64,000 nucleotides of DNA, from positions 248,001 through 312,000 of the forward strand of contig WBVU01000005.1 of assembly GCA_009192285.1 (NCBI GenBank), given 5' to 3'. Shown here piece by piece: positions 34,155-46,867 of this stretch (positions are counted from its first letter, which is position 1; each line of letters opens with the position of its first letter). The position numbers and the translations under genes were made by a program. The DNA is from Morchella semilibera. Lineage: Eukaryota > Ascomycota > Pezizomycetes > Pezizales > Morchellaceae. A model generated the notes under the pieces. It was not told the origin of the DNA. It saw nothing but the letters and a program-made list of their open reading frames with translations, and did no database searches.

Positions 34155-36327
34155 ATGTCCCTCCCACTAGCGTTAACCTCGCGGGAAGACCAAGATATGG
34201 CGGAAGCCATCGTGGTCCGGGACAAAGACACCGCCATGGCCCAGGCTCATCCCACAATAGCCAGCAGAGCCAGGGACACCCCCGCCACAGAGCTATGGAA
34301 CCCTGCCCCCCTCAAAGCCAAAGCCCCGAAGAAGATCCGCAAGCGAGACCCGAAGAGGATTACGCGGAGCTCTGCCAGCATGGACCTCAACCCCTTCGAG
34401 ACTCCAACCAGGCAGGCCACTATTACAGTGAGGCGCTCTGGTTCGGATGGGGATATGAGCGACGCCAGCTACGCGAGCACCTCCTCCGTCGACGAACAGT
34501 TCTACGAGCAGGAGACCCCACGACCCCTCAGGACCGAGGTACTCGTCCAGGGCATGAGAGGTCTCGCGGCTCAGACGGACTGGGCCCTTCAGGCAGAAGC
34601 CAGGGCAAGGGAGCATCAACACGGCCAGGTAGTCCAAGGCGGACAACAATTGGTGGGGGAATTACAAGGGAAGTTCCGGGAGGTAGAAGGACAACAAGGG
34701 CAGATGACCACCGCCCTCGGTACTTTGACTAGCCCAGTTCCAAGCCTATGCGCAAAATCAACAGGCAGTAACTGAGTTAAGGTTCAGGCAAATGGCCCTC
34801 GAAAATGAGCAACAACGGCAACAAACCCAGGCGCTAGCAGCCTACATACAGGCTCAGCAAGCAGAGAAAAACCTGGAGTTACCCGAGGGACTAGCGGCAA
34901 CTGTGACAGCAGCACAGGCAGCCCCATCACCAAAGCCACCTGCCCCCGTTGCCGACGCCATCCAGCCAGAATTGAGGAAAATGCTTAAGGTAGCTCTGAA
35001 AGCATTTAAGGGGAAGCAACCCCGGGTTGAGTCTGAGAATGATTCCCCAGGAGAAGGAAGAGCACCGCCACCCTCACCCCCAGCCAACAGGAGGAGGAGT
35101 AAATCCCCGTCTCCACCACCCAGAAGATCCCACGGTAAACGTAGGAGGGAGGAGGAGCCTGTACTGGAGAAGGGAGCGGTAGGAAATGGTGGAGGAAATG
35201 GTGGGGGAAGAGGAAGAAGAAGGCACAGGAGGGATGACAGTCCAAGCTCATCGGACTCATCCAGCTCCTCCGATGATGATAGGAGACCAAAGGGAAAGCG
35301 GGACAGGCACCACCGACGAGCAGAGGCGCAGTCACCGGCTCCCCGCAGCCATCGCAAGGGAGAAACCCCTAAGCAGGCCAAGATCCCCTTCTCTGGTAAA
35401 CCCGACGAAGACGTCCGCCATTGGATCGATCGAATGGAGATCCTAATGGACCTTCAACCCCGAGTCACCTGGGATGATAAGACTCGAATCCTTTGGGCAT
35501 CCCTGGAATTCACCGGGAGTGCAGCAAGTTTCTGGCGCAACTTTAAGGAAAGGCTTAGTGTAGAACCTAGGCTCGGTACTTGGGAACGCTTCAAGCAGGA
35601 ACTTCGCATCCAGTATGGTAATCGCACCAGCCAAGAACAGGCCAAGCAGAAGATGGATAATCTCCGTCAAACTGGTCCTATCGACGATTACATCAATGAG
35701 ATGCAAAACCTTGAGTGGGATGCTCGAGTAGGTCCAATCGTTATGAAATCTATGATTCTAACAGGAATAAACTCCACGTTGGAACAAAGACTATCTGCTG
35801 CGATTGAAGAACCATCTGAATTCTCAGATTGGTTAGCATGGGTTCGAAGAGTGGGAAGAAAAGATGCTGAAGTCAGAGCCCGCCAGAAAATTCTGCGAGG
35901 AAGAGAACCAGCAAGACCCCAGGAAACTCAAGGGCCCAAGCATCAAGAATCCAAACACCAACGACCCCGCCCGCGTAAAAAGGAGCGCAACGAGTCCCGT
36001 CCCCGTAGAAAGGAACGAGAGGACTCCCCACACAAACCTCGACCAGCTACTGGTAGCCTGGGAGCCACCCAAGCAGAGAAAGACCAATGGACGAAGGAGA
36101 ATAAATGCCTCCGGTGCGGAAGAGAAGGTCATTGGACGAAGGAGTGTTACTCGACCTCAAAGGTCAGACTGACAGGAGGGACGGAAAGATCAAGTGGGAA
36201 AAAGAGGAAACGAGAGAATAAGACTTCGAGGGCGAAGGAACCGGAAGGGGAGAATGAGAAAAGGCAGAAACTGGGACCTCAAGGCGAGGCATTTAGAGCC
36301 AGGATTACGGCACTTGGGGAAGATTAA
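34155..36327 (+). other. gag region of the young Ty3/gypsy element
   Basis: Encodes a Ty3-type capsid region and one CCHC zinc knuckle (CLRCGREGHWTKEC) preceded by Ser/Arg-rich, charged low-complexity sequence. Fossil part, with about one break. Confidence 0.85.
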
Positions 36328-36566
36328 AAATTGTATATTTCGCATGGTTTCTTTTGGGGTTATGGAAAATTAGTTGTTAGGGCACGGAATAAAATCTCTT
36401 TATAAAACTATACTGCAAGGAAGCAATGGCCAATGTCAGAAACCAAGATTCGAGTCTAGAAGTTCGGAAATCAGAGGGGCCACACAGATAGCGGACAGTA
36501 GACGCACTGCGCACTGTTGACTTGCCATAACCCTGTGGAGAGACTGCCAATGCAAAGTAAGAACTC

Positions 36567-39500
36567 GTGATTAGGGCAAGGTATTCTTTGGGCATGACGT
36601 GTCAAAGCTACCCCGCACTTGGTTATATAAGGAACCTCATCCGCCTCGAAGGAGAAGAAATTAACCATCCTCCTCTACTACTACTACAACCTACCCATAA
36701 CACAATGACTACTATTACCCGAGAAACCCGCCTCGAGATAGAAATCTCATGGCTCAATCCCAAGACCAACAAATACTTTACCCATACAGTCCAAGCATTG
36801 CTAGACAGCGGCACCGAGACATGGATTATGTCCTGGAACTGTGTCAAGCAGGCCGACATCCCAGTTCAGACCCGTACCACAACTCTCCTTATCAAACAAG
36901 CTGATGGCTCACGCATGCCGCACTCCGGTACTCATATTACCCAACCTCTCACACTCCGCATCGGTAGCCACCTCGATAGGCTAGTCACCTGCGAAATCGG
37001 TACCTTTGCTGGAGAAGATCTCGTCATACCACATCGATGGCTCGAAGAGCATCAACCCACGATACATTGGGGCCAGAATAAGGCTACCTTCAATAGTATC
37101 AAGTGCCAGATTAAGGGCTGCATGATAACGGAAGGAGACATGTACGAAGAAGGTTGGCAAGAAAAGGTCGTCAGACTTCTACGACACATGCCTGAACCTG
37201 ACATGCCCCTTGAGTCACACCCTTTCTGGGCACGAAACACGGGAAGCGAGACTCTCGCTAGTGCTATCCCGGAAGAGTTCCAAGACTATGCAGATGTGTT
37301 CTCCCCTGAAGGAGCAGGACGCCTGCCGGGACATAGTGAGTGGGATCATACGATTCCCCTCTTGGACGGAAGCCAACCTCCGTGGGGTCCCATCTATGCA
37401 TTGTCACCCCCGGAACAGAAAGCGTTGAGGGAATACCTGGACGAAATGTTAGCGGCAGGTAAAATTGTCCCATCTTCCAGCCCAGCAGCGGCACCAATCC
37501 TCTTCGTCCCTAAACAAGATGGGTCTCTACGGTTATGCGTCGACTACCGCGGCTTAAACTCCGTCACAGTCAAGAACCGGTACCCACTGCCTCTCATGAC
37601 AGAGCTGGCAGACTCGACGAAGGGAGCTCTCTTCTTCACCAAGATCGATCTCAAGAACGGTTACAACCTAGTAAGGATCGCAGAAGGAGAAGAGTGGAAG
37701 ACAGCTTTCCGGACCAAATACGGCCATTTCGAGTATAGAGTAATGCCTTTCGGCTTGACCAACGCCCCGGCAACGTTCCAGGCAATGGTTAATACCATAT
37801 TCAAGGACCTATTGGATCAGGGTCTAGTGGTCTACTTGGATGATATCCTGATATATTCCAAGTCCAGAGAAGAGCATGTAGCTCTTGTGCGCAGGGTGCT
37901 GGAGCGGCTACGACATCACCACCTGTACGGCAACCTGAAAAAGACTGCTTGGTTCCAAACGGAGATAGAATTCCTAGGATTCAAGCTATCAGGTAACGGC
38001 ACCCAAGTCTCACCCGAGAAGGTGAAGGCTATCACTGAGTGGTTGATACCCACAAAAGTGAAGGAGCTTCAATGCTTCTTGGGATTCGCCAACTTTCTAA
38101 GGCGGTTCATCTACGGGTATTCTGCGGTATGCAAGCCCATGACAGATCTCCTGAAGAAAAATGCCGTATGGAAGTGGGGTCGGGAGCAGCAGGATGCTTT
38201 TGAGGGGCTCAAGAAGCTATTTACCACCGCTCCTATCCTCCGACACTACGACGAACATCGCATGGCTGTCCTTGAAACAGATGCCAGCGACTGGGCAGAG
38301 GCTGCGGTCTTGTCACAGGTGTTCGAAGATGGCAAGTTACATCCGGTGGCTTACCACTCTCGCAAGTTCAACGAGGCCGAAGTCAACTATGAGATCTACG
38401 ATAAAGAGATGCTCGCAATAGTTTCCGCCCTCCTGACTTGGAGACATTGGCTGGAAGGTACGGACATACCTATCCAGATCTATTCTGATCACCAAAACCT
38501 TCAGTACTTCACAACGACCAAGAAGCTGTCAAGAAGACAGGCCCGATGGGCTGAAAAGATAGCACCTTTTCACTTCAAGATCCACTTTCGACCAGGCGAC
38601 AAGAACGGGAAGCCTGATGCTTTAACCAGGCGCCCGGAGTACGCTATGGAAGGGGGAGTAGTTCGAGAGCAGCCAGTAAAAATGCTCCTCTCACCCGAAC
38701 ACTTTGCGGAAAGAAACCTCCTCCCCGGACATTTTGCAAGAAGGACACAAGCGGGAATAGAACCCCGTGAAGAAATCCTCTGCAATCACTCAGCAGAAGT
38801 GCGTCCAGTGGATCAGTGGGTACACATACCAGGAGTGGGAATGCCTGCGGCTCTGCAGAACTGGTATGAAGAGGAGGGTCGATGGACTCGTAGGATAGTT
38901 CCGGATGAACTTCCTGACAACGAAGATCCTGAGGACCTGTGGACCCGGCAGACTATCTTGCGGGAAGCTGCAACAGAGTGGGATCCCGATCAGAATACAG
39001 CGACTCATGAAGGACGCTGGGTAGTGCCTGGGCATGCAGTCAAGCAGGTCATAGAAGACCATCACGACCGACCCACGGCAGGGCACCTAGGCAGAGATAA
39101 AACCTTGGAATTGATTGACAGGAACTACTGGTGGCCAGGAATGACCACGGATGTAGCCAAATATGTCAGCACGTGCGATGTATGCCAAAGAGCCAAGCAA
39201 CGACGACGACATATGTCTCTTCCACAGCCCCTAGAGTTAGCCACGACCCCTTGGTGCGACATCTCCATGGATTTTGTAGTAGAAATGCCCAAGGAGCGGT
39301 CAAGTTTCCGGAATGTCATGGTTGTAGTGGACCGCTTCAGTAAAATGGCGCACTTCATCCCAATGACAGGAATCAACGCGGAGCAAACCGCACAAGCCTT
39401 TGTCAAAGACATCTGGCGCTTTCATGGACTCCCGCGATCAATAGTATCGGACCGAGGAACACAGTTCGTGTCAGCTTTCTGGACCGCGATTACAGAACGA

Positions 39501-40253
39501 CTAGGGATTCGTAGAAGACTCTCAACCTCGTTCCATCCGCAGACAGATGGTCAGACAGAAAGGACTAACCAGCATATGGAGTCCTACCTACGAGCGTTTA
39601 CGGCCGGCACAGGTAAGAAGTGGAGAGACCTACTTCCTATCTGCGAATACGCCTATAACAACGCCAAACACTCCTCTACCGGGCAGTCACCATTCTATTG
39701 CAACTATGGGTTTCACCCTCGCTCAGACTGGCCTACGGATGTGGAGATTGAGCAGCTGGATGCCGAAGGGAATAACCACCTGGACGAGATCCTCGCCGCC
39801 CATGAACTGGCTCGGGAGACCTTACAGCAGACGTACGATAAAATGGCGTCACGCCCCGGTCCCGCAGCCCAACAGTTCGAACCAGGGCAGAAGGTCCTAT
39901 TAGACACAAGGAACCTCGGCGGATACAGTAAGTGGTCGGATAAGTTCACTGGACCCTTCGAAGTACTAGCCAAGATCGGTAATCGAGCGTACCGACTAGA
40001 CCTACCAGCGGACTGGAAGGTTCACAACGTGTTCCATGAGATGCTCCTGAGGCCCTATCGGGAAGACGCGGACCCCAACAGGAAGCAGAACACGCGCAAA
40101 CGGCTGGCAACTCCAGAGCCCCAAGAGGCGCTGGCTGACGAGGAAGCCAAACCAGTTATAAGCAACCATCCTCGCACTCGGAGTCAAGTAACAGTAGCCC
40201 CGGAGTCCGGAGCACGGCAGACTAAGAGGCAGCGACGGTTGACAGAGCAATAA
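36567..40253 (+). other. pol region of the young Ty3/gypsy element
   Basis: One long open region with, in order, an aspartic protease, reverse transcriptase (YLDD box), RNase H, and integrase with an HHCC zinc finger and DDE core. It ends in a short basic tail without a chromodomain. Looks whole. Confidence 0.93.
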
Positions 40254-40346
40254 TCCCGATACCTTCCCTCATCATGGCTTTTCCCACAGGGTTTTTTCCA
40301 TGGAAGGGTTTAACGGTCGAGGACGACGGCTTGGAAGGGGGAGTAG

Positions 40347-40739
40347 TGTTACAGGATTGCTTGGCAGTACGGTACTAGTAGTACAATGGTATTGTCCTGG
40401 TATGACGGCGCGATGGAAAGAGTGACGTACGCCCAGAAGCGGGGTTCGGTTATAACTCGGCAACCACTACCACACCTCATGAGTGGACCCTTGCAACCCC
40501 ACCTCGTAGGAAGTCGGAGCAGTAACGGAGGTATTGCGGGAGATTTGCTATTGGAGGAGTTAGCGGGTTTAAGGGGGGTCTTTTATGTATAAATAGCTAG
40601 TAGGATTCCCGTCATGTTTGGGGGAACTATCATCCTCTCAAGCAACGGAATCCGGTCTACAATATTACAAGTTTAAAAGCTACAGAACTATCGCTTAGCA
40701 TTAGCCATATCTTAGTGACTTCTGAGATATCCCTTTACA
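40347..40739 (+). repeat. 3' LTR of the young Ty3/gypsy element
   Basis: 393 bases, essentially identical to the 5' LTR. Confidence 0.95.
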
Positions 40740-40744
40740 CAGAT

Positions 40745-41246
40745 CAATGCGCTTGCGTCGACTAGATCTTTCTACGCTACAACCGCTCTCCTCAATGATA
40801 TCATCTGGTGTTCACGAGAAATCCACTAACTCTGTAAGATGTGGTAAATAATTCCGCCAAGGATAATTAGTAGGGTCAAATATACACTTTTTTTTATCCC
40901 AAAATTAACATCAACTAAGCGAACATAGCGGATCACCCGAGTAACAACGCATTTAGTATTGCGAGCTGTCAAAAATGATTGGGCGCACCGGTAAGACAGC
41001 TGCAGGAATCAATTCAATAAAACACTGTCACTCACGCTAACCTCCTGACCATCGCTCCTTTTGACAACTAGCAATATATATTATAAAATATGTTAGAGAA
41101 TAATTACACGCGTTGGGGAGCGTCTGTGGATAGGGTCATCACTGTATAGATCGTTGGCAGCTCAGGAGTATATCAATGGATTTGTCCTAATCAGTATCAT
41201 CTCTCTGCTATTCTGGTCATCGAGTGGTCCGTTGCTTTAGATTAGG
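40745..41246. other. Intergenic, nothing recognised
   Basis: Flank of the young element; no gene. Confidence 0.45.
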
Positions 41247-41517
41247 TAAAGTCCCTACCCAAAAGTTCTCGTGAAAGGGGCAATTACCACCCAAACTAGG
41301 TGGAACTAGGTCCCAAGTGTAGAACCACAACACAACTAATTATAACGATGAACAGAGGTAAAATATTTTTACCCTTGGGAGAAGCCATTTGCACATTTTT
41401 GCATTTGTCAAAAGAAGTGGTCAAGGTGTAATAAGATATTTCAGTATAATACCCGTTGCTAGGTACGCCACTCAACTACTTTTGGGCTTCCACGAAAACT
41501 TTTGGGTAGGGGCTTTA
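41247..41517. mobile_element. 271-base MITE
   Basis: Inverted ends TAAAGTCCCTACCCAAAAGT (41247) and the near complement at 41491-41517, with similarity over about 27 bases. Non-coding. Confidence 0.85.
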
Positions 41518-42062
41518 CGTATGGAACGAGCCTGTAGATTGGTAGAGCACCCAGACAACCCTGCGAAATATTTGTGAAGGGTTCTCCCTGCTCCTTTGCA
41601 GCTGTAGGATCTTCGTTACCTACCATATATCAAGTTATCAGTTGATTTTATGACAGAGTCTTGATGTACCTAAGGTTTGGCTACTGATAGGGCGATGACG
41701 TACTGTTATCAAGTAACTGACCGGGACTGCATAAAAGCACTGACCAATGTGAAAAAGAAAAAGAAAAGGACGGTAGAAATTTAGCTTTATGACAGTAATA
41801 TATATGCGGGGTGGTGGTGATGTCTTCAATGCATCGGCGAGTGTAAACGAATCAATGTGTGAGAAGCGGGTGCAACACAGCGTATGGTAGGTTCATTCTG
41901 AGCTGAGAGTAGCGCTCCCCCCCCCCCCCCAGAAATAAAAAAGGAAAACAAGTTATCGTGTGCTGAAATGTGGGTGGATTTTCGGAAGGTCCGGCTGGGC
42001 GGATGGAGAGTACTCAAGCCAGGGCTCACACTCCCTACTAAGATCAATCAGCGAAAATAATA
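41518..42062. other. Intergenic, nothing recognised
   Basis: Poly-C run near 41919-41930. No gene. Confidence 0.45.
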
Positions 42063-42183
42063 GTATTTAAGGTAGACCATTACCGTACCCTTCTTGCTCT
42101 CATCACAACTCAACCATCAACTTCACTATTATCTCCTATCTCTTTCCATACACGCTCAACAGTCAACTTCACCCTTCAGCGAA
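42063..42183 (+). promoter_or_regulatory. Promoter and C/T-rich leader of the beta-trefoil-like gene
   Basis: A TATA-like TATTTAAGG at about 42063, then a C/T/A-rich leader with CTCAACCATCAACTTCAC and a near repeat CTCAACAGTCAACTTCAC, as is common before well-expressed filamentous ascomycete genes. Confidence 0.5.
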
Positions 42184-42678
42184 ATGGGAGACGTACGAAA
42201 CCCATAAGACTCCCAAAACACATTTACTGACGGCCCCTTTAGCTTCCTGACGGGAATTATTACATCCGCTGTGTGGGACCTACTTTACCGGAAACTGGGG
42301 AAGAAGATATAGCATGGGTGCAACGCTACTTGAGAGTGGACGGGAACTTCAGGGGCGCCAACGTGAGGCTTACTGAATGGTACGCAACCAATGACCCATT
42401 AAACCCCAAAGGGAATTCAATACCCCGCCGACACATTTGGAACGTTATGACGCTGCCGGAGCTGCCCGGTAGAACAGATAGCATTCGGGCGCCGTTATCT
42501 GGGCCCTAATGGGTGGGGCCAAGGCGACATTATCACTTTCGGCCTACCCCCCGACGAGTACAGGCGATGGTTCCCAGAAGGTGTATTCGCGGTACCAGGG
42601 CATCCGGGTTCATTGTATGTAGCTCACCCAAACCTTAAATTTAGTCAATATAATGATCTGCCTTTCCTAACCGTTTAG
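42184..42678 (+). pseudogene. Small beta-trefoil-like protein (lectin or protease-inhibitor fold), one frameshift
   Basis: ATG at 42184 plus a 50-base intron 42193-42242 (GTACGA, branch TACTGAC, TTTAG) gives MGDLPDGNYYIRCVG, the usual opening of fungal ricin-B/clitocypin-like beta-trefoils. It is followed by RRHIWNVMTLPEL, similar to their QxWxV blocks. The rest (RRYLGPNGWGQGDIITFG, YRRWFPEG, YVAHPNLKFSQYNDLPFL, stop 42676-42678) lies one base out of frame, with the shift near 42476. The upstream leader looks functional, so either a recent break or a sequence error. Fold assignment is by pattern only. Confidence 0.45.
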
Positions 42679-42797
42679 CGTATGCCGCCTCCGAGGCCTG
42701 ACGCAGGAGGAATTTCTTATGAGCGTCTCTACCCCATGGATATCCAGCGGCCATGCCACCCCACGCCCATCCTCCATTCTCAATTGATGTCCAAACC

Positions 42798-43290
42798 ATG
42801 GATACGAATAAGGCTCCAGATGTGGAGGTGGATGCGAATGCGAATGTGATTATGAATGCGGTCAGCTATTACAAGTGGAGATTTGACCCCGCCCCGATGC
42901 CGCAGTGGCCGCGCAGAACGCCGCGCTAGCTGCCACCCTCCCGCAATGGCGCTCACAGGCGCCGGGAGAACCAGTGCAACAATTGTCGGCACTGGCGCCA
43001 GAGTCGAAGCTAGTGGATGAATTGGTGACCTCGCTCAAGAGGGCGCTGGAAAGTATAGCAGGAACGGAGGAGTTGCTAGCTCCGGTGCCAGTGGATCAAT
43101 CACTTCCCCCTTCGGAGGTGGCTTCTCTGCTAGCGCAGAATGATTTGCAGGAGGCTTTTGATGCTGGCTGCGCGGATGGTGCAGGCGGAGGTGGAGATGT
43201 TGCAGTCCCCGGTAGCGAAGCTGCGGGATAGCTTGATAGCGCTGCAGACACAGGATGCCCCGGAGGAAGGCCTGGTGGAAGCCGACTAGG
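42798..43290 (+). pseudogene. Decayed coding stretch, unrecognised, coiled-coil-like
   Basis: Three consecutive frames look coding: MDTNKAPDVEVDANANV, then LVDELVTSLKRALESIAG, then MVQAEVEMLQSPVAKLRDSL ending in a stop at 43288-43290. Two frame changes separate them and no intron fits. Ala/Leu/Glu-rich heptad-like segments suggest a coiled coil. No family recognised. Confidence 0.35.
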
Positions 43291-44560
43291 ATTAGGACGC
43301 ACAAGCCTTTGCATTGGTAGGTTCTTGAGAGGTCCGCTTACTATTTTACTAGCACTTGGGTCTTTGTTCAAGTCTCTGTCGATGGCTCTTAGTTATGTTT
43401 TTGATTTTTGATGTGGGGACATGATTCTTTCTTCTCGGTGTGGAGGTAAGTTTTTGATTTTTTGAAGTGGAGGAACCATCTCTTCATTCTGCCCGATGGA
43501 GGTTTTTAGTTCTCAAGAGATAGGGGTTCATGTTTTGTTTGTTTTAGCAATTAAAGTATTTGGGGGAGAAAACACCGATGTTCCAACTCGTGATATATGC
43601 CTTTCTACCCCTACACACAAGAAGCCCAATACTGCGGGATTGATTGCACTGTTACCTTGCCTCTTCCGAATTAGCTTCGAGTACATGCCTCTAGATATAC
43701 CAACCACCATCACCCGTGATCTTGACACAATTAATTCCTTCCTTGTGGGTGAATCGCGGAGTAGAGAACCCAATAGAGCGCTAAGCAGAAAAATGATAGG
43801 GCAGCTCGTTCCATTACCGGAATTATCCGCTGGTTAGCGCGTGTGCCTGGATGTTAGCTGACAGCGGGAGTCACCTCGATAACCTCGCTACTCTTTTTCC
43901 AACGAAGGGGGTGTGTTTGGCACACTCTCTGCAGCCGCTCCTAGGTCACGTGCGAAACATGGTAAGTGGCGCGAAGCGCATCTCTACGCGGCTGATATAG
44001 CGGAGGATCCCGCAAGTATGGCTGCCGCGCTAGGGTGGGAAAATACCAGTTGAAATATGCTTTATTAACAGTGCAACAAACAATAAATCGAGAGAAACAA
44101 AAGCCCTTACTGTACCGAGTAGTTGCTGTAGAAGGTAATTTAAAAGGATGCAAACGTTTCATTTCTTGGTAGACGACATTTACGTAAAAGACAGCACTCC
44201 CGAACCAAATTGCACGATAGAGGGCTTTCCACTGAGATTAGGAACAACTAACACCGGTATTCGGGCTACACACTCATATTTAGAACACTCAACGCATAAT
44301 GTGATTGCACCTAGGTAAGGCGTTGCTATGACGCCGGTCACCGTTAACTTACATCCTTTGCGGGCATTCGGGGATCAACCCTAACCCATGACTTGAGGGT
44401 AGGTTTCCTTTCTTTCTTTTTTTTCAGTTGTGGATGAGAAATGGGGTCTAGGCCACAAACTTCAAGCGATAGATAGATGGTCCATGTACACTCCCTTCGT
44501 TCCTGACACGCATGCTCTGTAAAACACAATCCATTCTGTCTCTCAATTCTGTACAGACTT
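43291..44560. other. Intergenic with one unrecognised open frame
   Basis: A 113-codon plus-strand frame at 43496-43837 has no family resemblance and probably is chance. Telomere box at 44376-44387. Confidence 0.35.
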
Positions 44561-45428
44561 AAATCACCAGGTATCACTCGCGCCAGGAACCCTCACGAGC
44601 TCCCACCAGCCCTACTACCTTTAGGTACAGTAAAGGCCAATCCAAGCGAGCTGAGCTCCTATTCATCTCACCTAGCCCGTAGTCTGCTCGAGGAAACTAT
44701 CCACCGATTCCCGTACAATAAATCACAGAGTAATACTCGCGTTGAACCCAACTGGGATCACCCGACCTCATTTATTTATTTACTATACATGTTTCTGGTG
44801 GGGGGGTGGGTTAAAGTTAACTCTAGTACTAGGCGCGCAGGATCCATGGACACGCCCAAATAGATGACTGGGATGTCCGGAATACTGACTATTGTAGCGG
44901 AAGTAATTCTTGCGATGTCTACTTCTACTACAGGAGGGAATTTAGCTGCCCTTTTATAACAGTAATTGCCTGGGCACAAATACAGTAATGACATAATATC
45001 ATAGTGGTTTAGGTCTTGCCGCAATTATTACAGGGAGGATATATTTTCCCCGGCTCGCAATATTAATCCCAACAAGTAGTGGGAGAGAGCTGGCGAGTGA
45101 TATCTGGTGTTCAAATCTTTGTCATGAGGTGGTGTTATATTCCTATAGTATGATCAGGCTATGGGCCAGTATTGCGGAGGGGTTTAAAGACGACGTCCGG
45201 AGGAGGCGGGATGGAGGATGAAAGCTGTAGGGGCACGTTAGAGGTCTTCAACTGGCGAGTGATATCTGGTGATTCAGGCTCTCGAGGTGCGTAGAGTGTG
45301 ACGGAGGGAAACTGGGGGGGAGTGGGGTGGAGGGCAGCACATCACGATCGTACGGTACATATCTCATGGTACACCTCTCATGAACAGACGTCCGTGTGGT
45401 GGAAAGCTGATGAGTAAGATCTGGTGAC
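44561..45428 (-). repeat. ATCACTCG motif cluster 2
   Basis: Core near AATCACCAGATATCACTCGC at 44561 and 44720 (plus) and, reversed, at 45092, 45253 and 45407. Spacings are 159, 161 and 154 bases within each orientation group. Again the motif-bearing strand is C-rich. A lone copy lies at 47442-47462. Confidence 0.65.
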
Positions 45429-46636
45429 AAAGACCCCCGGGTACGTAGTCGCTGGAGATGGAGATGACAGAAAAAAAGGTCGGCATAGTCATGGGAAGGG
45501 GACGCGAAAAGGTGGCGTGGGGAGATGGTAGTGGTGGCTCCAGGAGCGGGCGCCGTGAGGTGGGTGGTGAGTGGAATCGTGGTTAGTGAGGTCGTCCTAG
45601 TGAAACTGACTAATTATTTAGTCGTGATGCAGCGTAGGGTTAGTAGCCTTTGGGGGGAAGGGGGGGGGGAGTGAAATACTGGTCGGCGCGGCATGTTGAG
45701 ACGTGGCATGGCAAATGGTCGGGTGGTAGCGAGAGAGGCAGGGGTGGCAGTTAGGGAGCGGGGGTAGGGCAGAGCTGCTACGGACAGGTGCGGAATGGTG
45801 GCCCGTGCTTTGGTCGGGTTCAACTACGGTAAAAACTCGATAAATTGGCTATCTCCCGCCAGGAATATCCGCTTAATGATTGGTTGAACGTTGTAGATCT
45901 TTCCTGCTAATAGTAATTTTCATCACCAATTTTTTAAGTTATGGCGGTAAACTTCAATTATGGAACTAGGTGGGAACCCAATTTTGATTCAACTCATCTT
46001 CTCAAGACCTCTTCTCCTGGTTGTATTGCGACGCCCAGAGGAGGTATAGGGGAGATGTGTTTAGAAGCTTTGTAGGGCTTGAACTCCGGGACAGCGCAAT
46101 TGTGACAGGTTTTCTCCTTCTTATCCTGATATTGTACTTGATGAAGGGAGTAGTGACATTACGCGAGCTTGATTGATTGATGGCGCACCCAATTCATCAT
46201 AACATGGGCATTAGAACAATGTTGACAAATTGCGCGCGGAAAGGTCTATATGTTGGGCGGGACAAGGGTTATGAAAAAGTACTACACGCGCCGGGGTTAT
46301 CCCACTCGGAGTAGGAAACACGCTTATAAACCGGTTGTAAACTCAGGTCCAATTGAGAGGGAGTAAGATACTATAGTAGGGTTAGGGTTATTAAGCAAGA
46401 ACATAGGAAGAGGGCAGTAGTATAGAGAAGGTTCCCCCTAGTACACTTGCAGACAAGAAATATTGGCGCCGCCTCTTCCAGCCCGCAACTCCGGTCCCCT
46501 AGTGCGCCTCAAGCATGAGGTGTCACCCGGTCCCGCCAGCAGCGCCGCCTCATAAATTTCAACATCACGCAACCCTGCTGTTCCCTATTTCAATCTATTT
46601 CTTTTACGTTAACCATCAAAGCCTGTAGGATTAGTA
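45429..46636. other. Intergenic with a dispersed transposon-like piece
   Basis: 45828-45960 starts ACTACGGTAAAAACTCGATA, pogo/Tc1-end-like, and resembles 19805-19920. G-rich stretch near 45650-45675. Telomere box at 46377-46391. No gene. Confidence 0.4.
46377..46391. repeat. Interstitial telomere-type box
   Basis: TAGGGTTAGGGTTAT, as long as the box at 6145-6159. Confidence 0.8.
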
Positions 46637-46867
46637 TGTACCCAGGGATTTCCGAGTGATGCAACGGCTTGGGATGGCTTCATTGGGCGAGGTCTTAGTA
46701 ATTCACAACCGCCTTGATTCCTTTGTTTAAATATGATGTTTGATTTCTTTACACTCACTCTACTCTGTATACCATCTATAGTTGCTTCATAAGGGTTAAA
46801 ATTAGGACGTATGTGGTTGAAATCGTAAATTGAGTCGTTGCATCACTTCCCGGCACCCCCGGGTACA
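46637..46867. mobile_element. 231-base MITE
   Basis: Inverted ends start TGTACCC and share AGTGATGCAACG over about 35 imperfect bases (46637-46671 against 46832-46867). Non-coding. Confidence 0.8.

Larger units (their letters stand above)
33256..40739 (+). mobile_element. Young Ty3/gypsy LTR retrotransposon (family 1), nearly whole
   Basis: LTRs 33256-33647 and 40347-40739 differ, as far as I can read, by a single length difference in a G run. They are flanked by the perfect target duplication CAGAT (33251-33255 and 40740-40744), and a purine tract precedes the 3' LTR. The interior holds a gag region and a pol region in Ty3/gypsy order (protease, reverse transcriptase, RNase H, integrase). 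No C-terminal chromodomain is visible and I do not recognise the primer-binding site. About one break in gag; otherwise it looks whole. Very recent by LTR identity. Confidence 0.95.

Noticed and set aside
34293-35381. Long minus-strand open frames across the gag region
   Set aside because: Shadows of the gag reading frame with low-complexity composition.
43496-43837. 113-codon open frame as a gene
   Set aside because: No family resemblance, no intron or promoter signal, and an overlapping minus-strand frame of similar quality.
6145-46391. A chromosome end or telomere fusion point
   Set aside because: The telomere-type boxes have only about two units, lie in both orientations and are scattered.
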